Shown here: piece by piece, positions 36,297-44,880 of the stretch | Layout: each line of letters starts with the position of its first letter | Position numbering within the stretch: position 1 is the first letter of the stretch | Assembly (NCBI GenBank): GCA_009380095.1 | Contig: WHSL01000011.1 | Span: forward strand, 1-56,321 | DNA: 56,321 nt | Direction: 5' to 3' | From: Streptosporangiales bacterium | GTDB lineage: Bacteria; Actinomycetota; Actinomycetes; Streptosporangiales; Streptosporangiaceae | Notes under the pieces: generated by a model | The model's database searches: none | Told to the model about the DNA's origin: nothing | The model's input: only the letters and a program-made list of their open reading frames with translations | Program-made: the position numbers and the translations under genes

Positions 36297-37955
36297 TCAC
36301 TTGGTGTCGATGGAGTACACGTCGAGCTCGCCGAACGGAGTGACCTTGACGTTCGTCACCTTGGTGGAGTAACCGGCCTGGAGCCCGTAGTACCAGCAGG
36401 GCACCGCCGGCATCTCCTCGGCCATCATGGCCTCGGCCTCCTGGTAGGCGGCGATGGACGCGGCCGGGTCCTGCTCCTGGTCCGCCTCCTCCACCTTTGC
36501 GTCGAACGCCTTGTTGCTCCACTCACCGTCGTTGGACGGCGCACCGGTCTTGTACAGCGGCGTCAGGAAGTTCTCGATGTGCGGGAAGTCCATCTGCCAC
36601 CCGGAACGGAAAATCCCGTCCATCTTCCGGTCATCGACCTCGGTCCGGAACTCCGCGAAGGTCGGGAACGGCTTCGGGGTGCACTTGACCTTGCCCTGCA
36701 GCACCTGGTTGAGGCCGGCGCAGAGCGCGTCGGTCCACGGCTTGTGGTCGGCGTCGCCGTTGTAGTACATCGGCAGCTCGTCGCCGGACTTCCAGCCCGC
36801 GGCGATGGCCTTGTCCATCAGCGCGTTGGCCTCGGCCGCGTTGAAGTTGCACCACTTGCCACAGGCGCCGGGCTTGTAGCCCTCGACCACGGGCGAGACC
36901 CACCCGGTGGCCGGCGTACGGCCGCCGGAAAAGATCTTCTCGGTGATCGTCTTACGGTCGATCGCCAGCGAGATCGCGTGCCGCAGGTCCTTGTTCTGGA
37001 ACCGCTCGTCGTACATCGGGAACGAGATGGCCTGCAGGACGCCCTGCTCGCCCTCGATGGCGCGCTCACCCAGGTCGGACTTCCACTTGTCCCCGGTCAG
37101 CGCCGAGGTGGGAATCTGCTCCGTGAAGTCGAGGTTGTCCGAGATCAAGTCGCTGTACGCGGAGTTGTCGTCCTTGTACATGCGGAACTCGATCGTCTTG
37201 ACCTTGGCCTTCTTGGCGCCGCCGTACTGGTCGTTACGGTCCACGACGATCTTCGCGTGGTTCGTCCAGCTGTTGAACTTGAACGGGCCGTTGCCGACCG
37301 GCTTCTTACCGAACGCCTCGGGGTCCTTGAAGAACGAGTCGGGCAGCGGCGAGAACACCGTGTAGCCGAGCTTGCTCGGCAGCACCGGGAACGGCGCGGT
37401 CAGCTCGATCGTGAAGGTGTGGTCGTCCACCACCTCGAGGCCGGACAGCTTGTCCTTGGCGGGCTTGGGAGCCTTCTTCGGGCCCTCCTCGCCGTCCGGG
37501 TCCTCGGTGTACACGTCCTCGAAGCCCGCGAACTGCTCGAACCAGAAGCCCTGCGCGAGGGCGTTCGCGGAGTTCGCGGTGTAGTTCCAGGCGTCCACGA
37601 AGTTGTGCGCCTTGACCTCGGTGCCGTCGTGGAACTTCCAGCCCTGCTTGAGCTTGACCGTGAACTTCTTGTTGTCCTCGGTCTCGATGCTCTCGGCGAC
37701 CGCGTTCTCCGGCTTCGCGGTGTCGGGGTTGTACTCGACGAGCCCGGTGAACAGGGAGTCGACGACCTTGCCGCCGCAGGTCTCGCCGGTGTCACCGGGA
37801 ATGAGTGGATTTTCGGGCTCGCAGCCCCGGATGGCGATGGAACCGCCCGGGCCGCCGCCCGAGGTCTGCCCGCCGCCGCCTCCCGCGCAGCCGGTTGCGA
37901 GCAGGGCCAGCCCGGCGATTACCGCGAAGGCCCCTGTCTTCGACCGTGAGAGCAC
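36297..37955 (-). CDS. peptide ABC transporter substrate-binding lipoprotein
   Basis: The product is 552 residues and starts at GTG behind GGAGGA. A lipoprotein signal peptide (RSKTGAFAVIAGLALLATGC; lipobox ATGC at about residues 20-23) is followed by a Gly-rich linker and the SBP family 5 domain: GLVEYNPDTAKPENAVAESIE, YTVKLKQGWKFHDGTEVKAHNFVDAW-like segments (here TVKLKQGWKFHDGTEVKAH), GNGPFKFNSW, DLRHAISLAIDR and DGIFRSGWQMDFP near 430. It binds oligopeptides or related solutes outside the membrane and delivers them to the OppBC-type permease encoded next. It is the first gene of its operon. Confidence 0.92.
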   Translation of the reverse strand: MLSRSKTGAFAVIAGLALLATGCAGGGGGQTSGGGPGGSIAIRGCEPENPLIPGDTGETCGGKVVDSLFTGLVEYNPDTAKPENAVAESIETEDNKKFTVKLKQGWKFHDGTEVKAHNFVDAWNYTANSANALAQGFWFEQFAGFEDVYTEDPDGEEGPKKAPKPAKDKLSGLEVVDDHTFTIELTAPFPVLPSKLGYTVFSPLPDSFFKDPEAFGKKPVGNGPFKFNSWTNHAKIVVDRNDQYGGAKKAKVKTIEFRMYKDDNSAYSDLISDNLDFTEQIPTSALTGDKWKSDLGERAIEGEQGVLQAISFPMYDERFQNKDLRHAISLAIDRKTITEKIFSGGRTPATGWVSPVVEGYKPGACGKWCNFNAAEANALMDKAIAAGWKSGDELPMYYNGDADHKPWTDALCAGLNQVLQGKVKCTPKPFPTFAEFRTEVDDRKMDGIFRSGWQMDFPHIENFLTPLYKTGAPSNDGEWSNKAFDAKVEEADQEQDPAASIAAYQEAEAMMAEEMPAVPCWYYGLQAGYSTKVTNVKVTPFGELDVYSIDTK

Positions 37956-38408
37956 ACTTCCTCCAATAGGCCGTTAACGCGTCCCCGTCGGCCGGACTTG
38001 TCCCCGAGCGAACGAGATCTGACCGTCGCGCCTCGATGTGATGCCTATAGGAAAATTTCGGTACGGCCTGAGGAAAACGGTTAAGCCCACCCCGTAGCGC
38101 AAACGTAACCTTGCCGTGTCCGCGCGGTGGCCCCCGAAAAACCCATGTTGATCTGCGGCGGAATTTCGGGCAGACACTAACTAACGCGGGGACCCGTGCG
38201 CAGAAACTTCCGGTTGAAGCCACTTCACGCTCCGTGCCCGATGTGCGGCTCCTCCACGGTGACCGTACGTGCCCGGACCGGCACCTCACCGGTGGCCGCG
38301 GAGGGCTTGACAGGCGCCGGAGCGCGGGGTGGAAATGGAGGCTCGGAACGCGCATCCAGAACCGGACGGCGCACGCCCCGGCGCGACGGCTCAAGAGGGG
38401 GTGGCCAA
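37956..38408. other. 453-nt spacer between binding-protein and three-helix protein genes
   Basis: This spacer separates the divergent oligopeptide transporter operon and the small plus-strand gene. It has a less GC-rich stretch (about 38040-38110) with CCTATAGG at 38044-38051, likely promoter DNA for the transporter operon, but I cannot place a convincing -35/-10 pair. A frame open from GTG 38196 would add an N-terminal CPMCGSSTVTVRA zinc-knuckle-like segment to the next gene; I treat it as non-coding with reserve. Confidence 0.4.
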
Positions 38409-38681
38409 GTGCCGAGACAGACGAACGAACTGACGCGGGATCCGGTCGGGAATCTTCCGCCGGAGCTGGCACGCGGGTTCCTCACCGCGGGCGTGACCGA
38501 CCGGCTCGCGGGCGAGTTCGGGATCCTTTCCCGGGACACCGTTGAACGGTCCGTGACCGACGCTTGGTGTTGCGCGGAGCACCTCGGTCTGGAGGTCACT
38601 CCGGCGCTCGTGGAGCGCATCGCGAGAGAACACCTGGTCGGCGTGGTGAACTCGGTTCCGCCCTCCGGTCCTTGGTTCTGA
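38409..38681 (+). CDS. three-helix-bundle dimerisation-domain-like small protein
   Basis: From the GTG at 38409 the product is 90 residues, mostly helical: TDRLAGEFGILSRDTVERSVTDAWCCAEHLGLEVTPALVERIAREHLVGVV. This pattern (RL-x-x-x-F, V-x-R-x-V, A-x-x-x-L, L-V-E-R-x-A-R-E-x-L) matches the short three-helix-bundle dimerisation proteins common in actinomycetes, which occur alone or fused to regulators. The function is unknown. A longer version from 38196 is possible. Confidence 0.65.
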   Translation: MPRQTNELTRDPVGNLPPELARGFLTAGVTDRLAGEFGILSRDTVERSVTDAWCCAEHLGLEVTPALVERIAREHLVGVVNSVPPSGPWF

Positions 38682-38768
38682 GGATCGCGAACCGGCACGT
38701 CCGAAACATCCCCCTGGACGGTCACCCGGGGCGGGCGGCGCCGGACTGTATCTGAAAGGCTGTCCTTC

Positions 38769-40322
38769 GTGAGCCCCCGGAGCCGACGACGAAGGCATGC
38801 CGAAGGTCCGGTGCCGCCCGGCCGCGGTGTGCACCCGCAGCCGCCGCCCGACTCGGTCTTTGCCGACATGCTCCGGGCGGCGCGTGAGCTGCTCGCCATC
38901 CGGTCACCGCTGGACGCGGAGCTGCTGGTCAGCGAGATGCTCGGGACCTGGTGGGGGGTCCGGCTGCCGAACGCCGACGTCGAAGAGGTCGTCGGCGAGG
39001 CGCTCGTCGACTATACCGCCAAGGTGCGCACGCCCGCGGCGTTGGCCCTGCTCACCGGCATCGCGCGGCTCGGCACCACCCGGCAGGCGTCGGCCGCCGA
39101 GTCCGCCGCGCTCGCGCTCGCCGAGGAGGGCGTGCGTCGGGCGAGCTGGGCCGAGCGGATCACCCGGCTGAGGCCCCGCGACTGCTACGTCTCGCGGTCC
39201 GTCTTCGCCGACACCGACGAGGTGATCTGCGTCTTCTCGTACGGCGACACGGATCCGCACGCCCTGGTCTGCGCGGTCGACTACAACGCGGGCGGGCTGA
39301 TCCGGGACGCCTGGGTCACCACCAAGGTGGACCGGCTGCTGGAGCACGGCAGGAACGCCGCGGTGAACGACCCGCTGGCCACGTTCGACCGGCTGGAGCC
39401 GGCCCGGGCGCGGACGCTGCTGGAGCCGGCGCTCGCCGAGACCGACGACGCCGAGCGGCCGCCGGTGGGCAGGTCCTTCGGCTCGTACCACGCGCTGGTA
39501 CGGGCCCGCGTCCGCGCGCTGCCGCCCGGCCCGGAGGCCGGTCACCCGCGCTACAGCCGGGACCGGCGGGCCATGATGGCCGCGCAGTTCCTCGCCTCCG
39601 ACGAGGCCGCCGACCTCTCCGACAGCTACGCCGCGAGCGGCTGCGTGGACCGGATCATCGACTACGGCTGTGACCGGGACTTCGGCCGGCCGCTACGGGT
39701 GAGCCCGGTCAAGGTCGAGGTCTTCCTGCTGGACTGGCTGCCGCGCAAGGTCATGCTCAGCCCCGGCGAGCAGGAGGCGATGCCGCACGTGCTCGCCGCC
39801 TGGATCCGCTGGGCCGGGCGCCGCACCGGCCTGCCCGCGGAGGCCGTACGGGCCACGCTGGACGCGCTGTGGGAGCTCACCGAGCGGTTCGCCGAGGCCT
39901 ACCGCGACCCCGCCGCGATCGGGCTGGACCGCGCCGTACTGGGCCGGCTGCTGCCGGATGGCGACCTGGAGGCGCTGCCCCGCCGGATGTTCGCGTTCCC
40001 CGTGCTGACCGGCGTGCACGGCGACGTGGACCTGTCCACGCTGGACCCGGCCGACCCCGCGGACCGGGCGGAGCTGATCCGGCTGGACCACGCCGATCCG
40101 GGACCGTTCCCCGCGGAGGAGCCCGAGGGGCGGCACCGGGCGCGGCACGAGGAGCTGGCCCGGCGGCTCTGGGACGGCCGGCCCGCGCAGCTGTGGACGG
40201 CCGCGCAGCGGCTGCTCGATCTCGGCCACGAGCGGCACGACGTGCTGCACATCCTGATGGAGGTGCTCCGCGAGTCCGGCGACGACGAGGACGCGCTCGC
40301 CAACGGGCTCGAGGACCTGTGA
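38769..40322 (+). CDS. conserved hypothetical protein with DUF1841-like C-terminal helix
   Basis: This 517-residue protein starts at GTG (VSPRSRRRRHAEG, a very basic start). The body is rich in helices with no membrane span or signal peptide: LDAELLVSEMLGTWWGV, then YVSRSVFADTDEVICVFSYGDTDPHALVCAVDYNAGGLIRDAWV (a beta-rich middle, about 140-185). A C-terminal GHERHDVLHILMEVLRE segment resembles the end of the DUF1841 family, where HD-x-x-H-x-x-(ME) may bind metal. I cannot assign a function. It ends 34 nt before the first of two thioesterase-like genes, with which it may be co-transcribed. Confidence 0.75.
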   Translation: MSPRSRRRRHAEGPVPPGRGVHPQPPPDSVFADMLRAARELLAIRSPLDAELLVSEMLGTWWGVRLPNADVEEVVGEALVDYTAKVRTPAALALLTGIARLGTTRQASAAESAALALAEEGVRRASWAERITRLRPRDCYVSRSVFADTDEVICVFSYGDTDPHALVCAVDYNAGGLIRDAWVTTKVDRLLEHGRNAAVNDPLATFDRLEPARARTLLEPALAETDDAERPPVGRSFGSYHALVRARVRALPPGPEAGHPRYSRDRRAMMAAQFLASDEAADLSDSYAASGCVDRIIDYGCDRDFGRPLRVSPVKVEVFLLDWLPRKVMLSPGEQEAMPHVLAAWIRWAGRRTGLPAEAVRATLDALWELTERFAEAYRDPAAIGLDRAVLGRLLPDGDLEALPRRMFAFPVLTGVHGDVDLSTLDPADPADRAELIRLDHADPGPFPAEEPEGRHRARHEELARRLWDGRPAQLWTAAQRLLDLGHERHDVLHILMEVLRESGDDEDALANGLEDL

Positions 40323-40356
40323 GTTCGACTCGATCATGAGATCGGAAGGGGAGCCG

Positions 40357-41139
40357 GTGGCGGAAGAGGCACTGTTCGAACCGCTGGCCGCGGACGTGTA
40401 CCGGGCGACGCGGCTGAGCACCGGCCCGTGGGGGCCGCGCCAGATGCACGGCGGCGCGGCGGCGGCGCTGCTCGGCCGGGTGGTGGAGGGCCACGACCCG
40501 GACGGCTGGGTGGTCCCGCAGATCACCGTGGACTTCCTGCGCCCGGTGCCGGTGGCGGACCTGACCGCGGAGATCCGGGTCACCAAGGAGGGGCGGCGCG
40601 CGCAGTGCCTCACGGCCACGCTCGGCGACGGGGACCGTACGTTCGCGGCCGCCCGCGCCTGGCGCGTCCGGCCCGGTACGAACCCGCCCGGCGCGACCCC
40701 GCCCGCGGACCCGCCGTCCCCGCTGCCGGAGGAGTCCTCCTACGGCCGCGCCCGCTTCGCCTTCGGCTACCAGGAGGCCGTGGAGCTGCGCTTCACGGAC
40801 GGCTCGTTCCGCGGGCTCGGCCCGGCCACCGCGTGGGCCATGCTGCGCGTGCCGGTGCTGGCCGGCGAGGAGCCGACACCGCTGCAGCGCACGCTCGCGG
40901 TCGCCGACTTCGGCAGCGGGATCAGCGCCGAGCTCGACGTCAAGGCGTACTCCTGGAGCAACCTCGACCTGTCCGTGCACCTGCACCGCCCGCCGGACGG
41001 CCCGTGGATCTGCATGGCCGCCGCCTCCGCCGTCGGCACGGCGGGCAGCGGGCTGGCGCGGACGCTGCTGTACGACGCGACCGGCGCGGTCGGGCAGGCC
41101 GCGCAGTCGCTCTTCATCGCGGAGCGGGAATCACGGTAG
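40357..41139 (+). CDS. acyl-CoA thioesterase family protein (double hotdog), first of a pair
   Basis: The product is 260 residues from the GTG at 40357 with GGGGAG 3 nt upstream; it shares EALFEPL with the next gene's start, which supports this choice. Two hotdog folds are visible: MHGGAAAALLGRVVEGH with PQITVDFLRPVPV (N-terminal), and a C-terminal half with TAWAMLRVPVLAGEEPT, then ISAELDVKAYSWSNLDLSVHLHR. It would hydrolyse an acyl-CoA thioester; the chain specificity is unknown. Confidence 0.82.
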   Translation: MAEEALFEPLAADVYRATRLSTGPWGPRQMHGGAAAALLGRVVEGHDPDGWVVPQITVDFLRPVPVADLTAEIRVTKEGRRAQCLTATLGDGDRTFAAARAWRVRPGTNPPGATPPADPPSPLPEESSYGRARFAFGYQEAVELRFTDGSFRGLGPATAWAMLRVPVLAGEEPTPLQRTLAVADFGSGISAELDVKAYSWSNLDLSVHLHRPPDGPWICMAAASAVGTAGSGLARTLLYDATGAVGQAAQSLFIAERESR

Positions 41140-41215
41140 CCCGGGGCGCGTTCCCCTGAATTAGAACGTGATTCGGAGTCGTCGTACCGAGCGGCGACAC
41201 GCTGGGAGGATGCAC

Positions 41216-41992
41216 GTGCCGGAGGCTCTCTTCGAACCGCTGGGCCGCGGGCGCTACCGCACGACCGAGCTGGCCCAGGGCCCCTGGGACCCGGGGGCGC
41301 AGCACGGCAGCCCGCCCGCCGCGCTGCTGGCCGGCTCGTTCGAGGCCGAGCACCCGCGCCCGGACCTGGTGCCCACCCGGTTCACCATGGACCTGTTCGG
41401 CCCGGTGCCGATGGGCGAGCTGGAGGTACGGACCCGGGTCGCCCGCGACGGGCGGCGCATCCAGGCGCTGGACGGCGAGCTGCTGTCCGGCGGCCGCGTC
41501 GCCGCCCGGGCCCGCGCCTGGCGGGTGCGCCGCGCGGACACCGCGGACATCGCCTCCCCCACTCCCCCGCCGCCCGCCGAGATCCCCGCGGACACCGCGC
41601 CGCCGCCCTCCGGGACCGGCGACTTCGGGTACTTCTCCGCCCTCGATTGGCGCTTCGCCGCGGGCGGGTTCCGTACGCCGGGGCCGGCCACGGCGTGGCT
41701 GCGGCTGCGGGTGCCGGTCGTCGCGGGCCGCGAGCCCACCCCGATCGAACGGGTGATGGGCGTCGTGGACTGCTCCAGCGGGGTGAGCAACGAGCTCGAC
41801 TTCGCCTCCTACGTCTTCACCAACGTCGACCTCACCGTGCACCTGCACCGGCCGCTCGCCGGCGAGTGGGTGTGCACGGACGCGAAGACCACGATCGGCG
41901 ACGAGGGCGCGGGGCTGTGCCGGGCCACCCTCTCGGACGAGAAGGGCGGCCTCGGCGGGTCGGCGCAGACCCTGTTCATCGGACCGCGCTGA
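41216..41992 (+). CDS. acyl-CoA thioesterase family protein (double hotdog), second of a pair
   Basis: The product is 258 residues from GTG 41216, with GGAGG 6 nt upstream; the ATG at 41210 overlaps that site. It is a paralogue of the preceding gene: HGSPPAALLAGSFEAE and TRFTMDLFGPVPMGELEV in the first half, and TAWLRLRVPVVAGREPTPIERVMG and SNELDFASYVFTNVDLTVHLHRPLAGEW in the second. The two may form a heterodimer or act on different acyl-CoAs; nothing in the sequence decides this. Confidence 0.82.
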   Translation: MPEALFEPLGRGRYRTTELAQGPWDPGAQHGSPPAALLAGSFEAEHPRPDLVPTRFTMDLFGPVPMGELEVRTRVARDGRRIQALDGELLSGGRVAARARAWRVRRADTADIASPTPPPPAEIPADTAPPPSGTGDFGYFSALDWRFAAGGFRTPGPATAWLRLRVPVVAGREPTPIERVMGVVDCSSGVSNELDFASYVFTNVDLTVHLHRPLAGEWVCTDAKTTIGDEGAGLCRATLSDEKGGLGGSAQTLFIGPR

Positions 41993-42090
41993 CGGGCGCC
42001 ATCGGGGCCGCGGCCGCGTGCCATCCGCGGGCCCGGGTGCGTGCGCGTCGGGTTCGCGTGCCCGTCACCCGCGCCGGGTAGGTTCCGGGC

Positions 42091-43170
42091 GTGAACGTCG
42101 CGACCGGTGCGGGTGCCGCGATGCCCGCGACCCCCAGCCCGTTCGAGACCGCCCAGGTGACGGCACGGGGCGGCGGCTACTCCGTGACCTGGCGGGCCCC
42201 CGGCGTGGACCGGGTCCACGTACGGGCCGCGACCACCGCGGTGAACGCCGCGGCCGGGCCCGAGGTCGCCCTCGCCGGCCCGTCCGCCACGATCGACGTG
42301 CCCCCGCCCGGACCCGCCCGGCGCTGGTACTTCGCGCTCACACCGGACGACGGGCCGCCGCTCACGCTGGCCGAGCGCAGCCTCGGGCTGACCGGCGCGC
42401 CGAACTTCCGCGACGCCGGCGGCTACCGCGCGGCCGACGGGTCCTGGGTACGGATGGGCCTGTTCTACCGCGCGGACGGGCTCAACACGCTCACCGAGGA
42501 GGACCTGCGGGCCATGTCCGGCCTGGGCCTGGCCACGGTGTGCGACCTGCGTACGGCGGCCGAGCGGGCGGCGGCGCCGGACCGGCTGCCCGAGGCCGTA
42601 CGGTCCGTCGTGCTCGACGTGCAGGGCGACGCGCCGCTCGGCGGCGACCTGCTGGCGCTGTTCGAGGACCCGGCGCGCGCCGCCGCCATGTTCCAGCACG
42701 GCGGCGCGGTCCGGCTGATGGCCGAGATCAACAGGTCCAACGTGGCCGCGCCGAGTGCCCGGCGGAACTACGCCCGGCTGCTCGAGCTGCTCGCCGACCC
42801 GTACGGCGGACCGCTCGTCTACCACTGCACCGGCGGCAAGGACCGTACGGGCTGGGCCAGCGCGCTGGTGCTCTCGCTGCTCGGTGTGCCGCGGGAGACC
42901 GTGATCGCCGACTACCTCGCGAGCAACGGCTACCTGCGGGAGAAGCTGGGCGACCTGCTGCACGACTTCCTCACGGAGCACGAGCTGGACACGGCGGAGC
43001 TGAACCCGGAGCTCGTCGCGCCGGTCATGCAGGTGCACCCGGAGTACCTCCAGGCGGCGTTCGACGAGGTCGAGGCCCGCTACGGGGACCTCACCGGCTA
43101 CGTCCGCGACGGCCTCGCCCTCGACCCGTCCATCGTGGACGCCCTCCGCGCCCGCCTCCTCACCCGCTGA
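42091..43170 (+). CDS. tyrosine-protein phosphatase (dual-specificity type)
   Basis: This 359-residue protein has an N-terminal beta-rich domain of ~100 residues (GGGYSVTWRAPGVDRVHVRAATT), then a phosphatase domain starting GLTGAPNFRDAGGYRAADGSWVRMGLFYRADGLNTLTEEDL. The catalytic P-loop is HCTGGKDRTG, with the Cys near residue 249 and the C-x5-R layout typical of bacterial MptpB/PtpB-like lipid/tyrosine phosphatases. It ends 291 nt upstream of the encapsulin operon and is probably a separate transcript. No signal peptide is seen. Confidence 0.87.
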   Translation: MNVATGAGAAMPATPSPFETAQVTARGGGYSVTWRAPGVDRVHVRAATTAVNAAAGPEVALAGPSATIDVPPPGPARRWYFALTPDDGPPLTLAERSLGLTGAPNFRDAGGYRAADGSWVRMGLFYRADGLNTLTEEDLRAMSGLGLATVCDLRTAAERAAAPDRLPEAVRSVVLDVQGDAPLGGDLLALFEDPARAAAMFQHGGAVRLMAEINRSNVAAPSARRNYARLLELLADPYGGPLVYHCTGGKDRTGWASALVLSLLGVPRETVIADYLASNGYLREKLGDLLHDFLTEHELDTAELNPELVAPVMQVHPEYLQAAFDEVEARYGDLTGYVRDGLALDPSIVDALRARLLTR

Positions 43171-43350
43171 CCGCACACCCTCGGCGGGTCGGCCCATCGC
43201 CCGTTTCCGGCGCGCTCAACTGAGCTCGGATATGTATTTCTGTGCGCGGTCAAGGGTCGCGCAGGGAAATTCCTTCCCCATAATCATTGAGCAAGAATCT
43301 CCCCCGGCCCTCTGGTCAAAGTGGGAATCACCGTTCCATTCGGCGGGCTC

Positions 43351-43380
43351 TTGACATGCGAATTCACGGCTACTTAACGT
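43351..43380 (+). promoter_or_regulatory. probable promoter of the encapsulin/2-MIB operon
   Basis: TTGACA (43351-43356), an 18-nt spacer and TAACGT (43375-43380, fits TAnnnT) give a good sigma-A/HrdB-type promoter with a start near 43387, leaving a ~75-nt leader before the TTG start at 43462. The leader holds TCGGA-AAA-TCCGA (43404-43416), a small dyad that could be an operator or hairpin. This stretch (43225-43450) is visibly less GC-rich than its neighbours. Confidence 0.65.
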
Positions 43381-43461
43381 GATGACGCGCACGCCGCAGG
43401 TAATCGGAAAATCCGAATTGCCGCATTTATCTGTCCCGTCGTTTTCAAGGTGGTGTTTCCC

Positions 43462-44880
43462 TTGTCCGTGACCGATTCGACCGGATCGTCCGCCGCCGAG
43501 GCCGAGGAGCGGCAGCTGAGCCTGAGCCGGGCCGCCGCGCGGAACCTGGCCACGACGACGAAGTCCGCCCCGCAGATGCAGGAGATCTCCTCACGCTGGC
43601 TGCTGCGGATGATCGCCTGGGAGGAGGCGACCGGCGGCACGTACCGGGTCAACCGCCGGCTCAGCTACGACGTCGGCGACGGCCGGGTGACCTTCACCAA
43701 CGTCGGCACGGACATCGACGTGATCCCCCAGGAGCTGACCGAGCTGCCGCTGCTCCGCGGGCTGGACGACACCGACGTGCTGACCGCGCTCGCGGACCGC
43801 TACGAGCAGCGGGAGTACGAGGCCGGCGACGTGATCGTGGAGTTCGGCAACCCGTCCAACGAGTCGTTCCTGATCGCGAACGGCAAGGCCAACAAGATCG
43901 GCCCCGGCCCGTACGGGGAACAGAGCGTCCTCGACGTGCTCGCCAATGGCGACCACTTCGGCGACGAGGCGCTGGCCGACCCGGAGAGCATCTGGGAGTT
44001 CACCGTCAAGGCGCTCACCCCGTGCACGGTGATGGTGCTGCCGCAGCAGGCGTTCGACGAGCTGGTCGAGCGGTCCGAGACGCTGCGCGACCAGCTCGCG
44101 CGCTTCCAGGAGGCGCAGGGCCGGGCGCGGAACGAGCAGGGCGAGGCGGCCATCGACATGGCCTCCGGGCACGACGGCGAGCCCGACATCCCCGGCACGT
44201 TCGTCGACTACGAGGCGAGCCCGCGGGAGTACGAGCTCAGCGTCGCGCAGACCGTGCTGCGCGTGCACAGCCGCGTCGCCGACCTCTACAACCAGCCGAT
44301 GGACCAGGTCGAACAGCAGCTCCGGCTCACCATCGAGGCGCTCCGCGAACGCCAGGAGCACGAGATGATCAACAACGCGGAGTTCGGCCTGCTGCACAAC
44401 GCCGACCTCCGCCAGCGTGTGCACACCCGCACCGGCCCGCCCACCCCCGACGACCTGGACGAGCTGCTCGCCCTGGTGTGGAAGGAGCCCGGGTTCTTCC
44501 TGGCCCACCCGCGCACGATCGGCGCGTTCGGCCGGGAGTGCAACAAGCGCGGCCTCTACCCCGGGAGCGTGGAGTTCGGCGGGCACAAACTGCCGGCGTG
44601 GCGCGGCGTGCCCATTTTCCCGTGCAACAAGATCCCGATCAGCGACACCCGGACGAGCTCGATTCTGCTCATGCGCACGGGAAAGGAGAAGCAGGGCGTC
44701 ATCGGTTTGCATCAGACGGGCATTCCGGACGAATATCAGCCCGGCCTGTCCGTGCGGTTCATGAACATCAACGAAAAGGCAATCATCTCCTATCTGGTTA
44801 GCGCCTATTATTCGGCCGCCGTTCTCACCCCGGACGCACTCGCGATCCTCGAGCACGCCGAAATCAGCCGAGAGGACTAG
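43462..44880 (+). CDS. eshA: family 2B encapsulin shell protein with cyclic-nucleotide-binding-fold insertion (EshA-like)
   Basis: The product is 472 residues from the TTG at 43462 (AGGTGG 8 nt upstream). The HK97-type shell fold is given by [49 protein letters not shown] (N-arm and early P-domain) and a long C-terminal half with [49 protein letters not shown] and [22 protein letters not shown]. Between them (about 95-215) sits a cyclic-nucleotide-binding-like beta-barrel ([35 protein letters not shown]). The phosphate-binding Arg of true cNMP sites (RTA) is missing. EshA in Streptomyces is the founding name. It is predicted to assemble with its neighbour into a nanocompartment. Confidence 0.9.
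   Translation: MSVTDSTGSSAAEAEERQLSLSRAAARNLATTTKSAPQMQEISSRWLLRMIAWEEATGGTYRVNRRLSYDVGDGRVTFTNVGTDIDVIPQELTELPLLRGLDDTDVLTALADRYEQREYEAGDVIVEFGNPSNESFLIANGKANKIGPGPYGEQSVLDVLANGDHFGDEALADPESIWEFTVKALTPCTVMVLPQQAFDELVERSETLRDQLARFQEAQGRARNEQGEAAIDMASGHDGEPDIPGTFVDYEASPREYELSVAQTVLRVHSRVADLYNQPMDQVEQQLRLTIEALRERQEHEMINNAEFGLLHNADLRQRVHTRTGPPTPDDLDELLALVWKEPGFFLAHPRTIGAFGRECNKRGLYPGSVEFGGHKLPAWRGVPIFPCNKIPISDTRTSSILLMRTGKEKQGVIGLHQTGIPDEYQPGLSVRFMNINEKAIISYLVSAYYSAAVLTPDALAILEHAEISRED

Noticed and set aside
43267-43279. AAATTCCTTCCCC, identical to 13 nt of the right arm of the 69-bp repeat, upstream of the encapsulin operon
   Set aside because: The matching left arm and inner part are absent and the rest does not align, so it is a chance match or an unprovable remnant.
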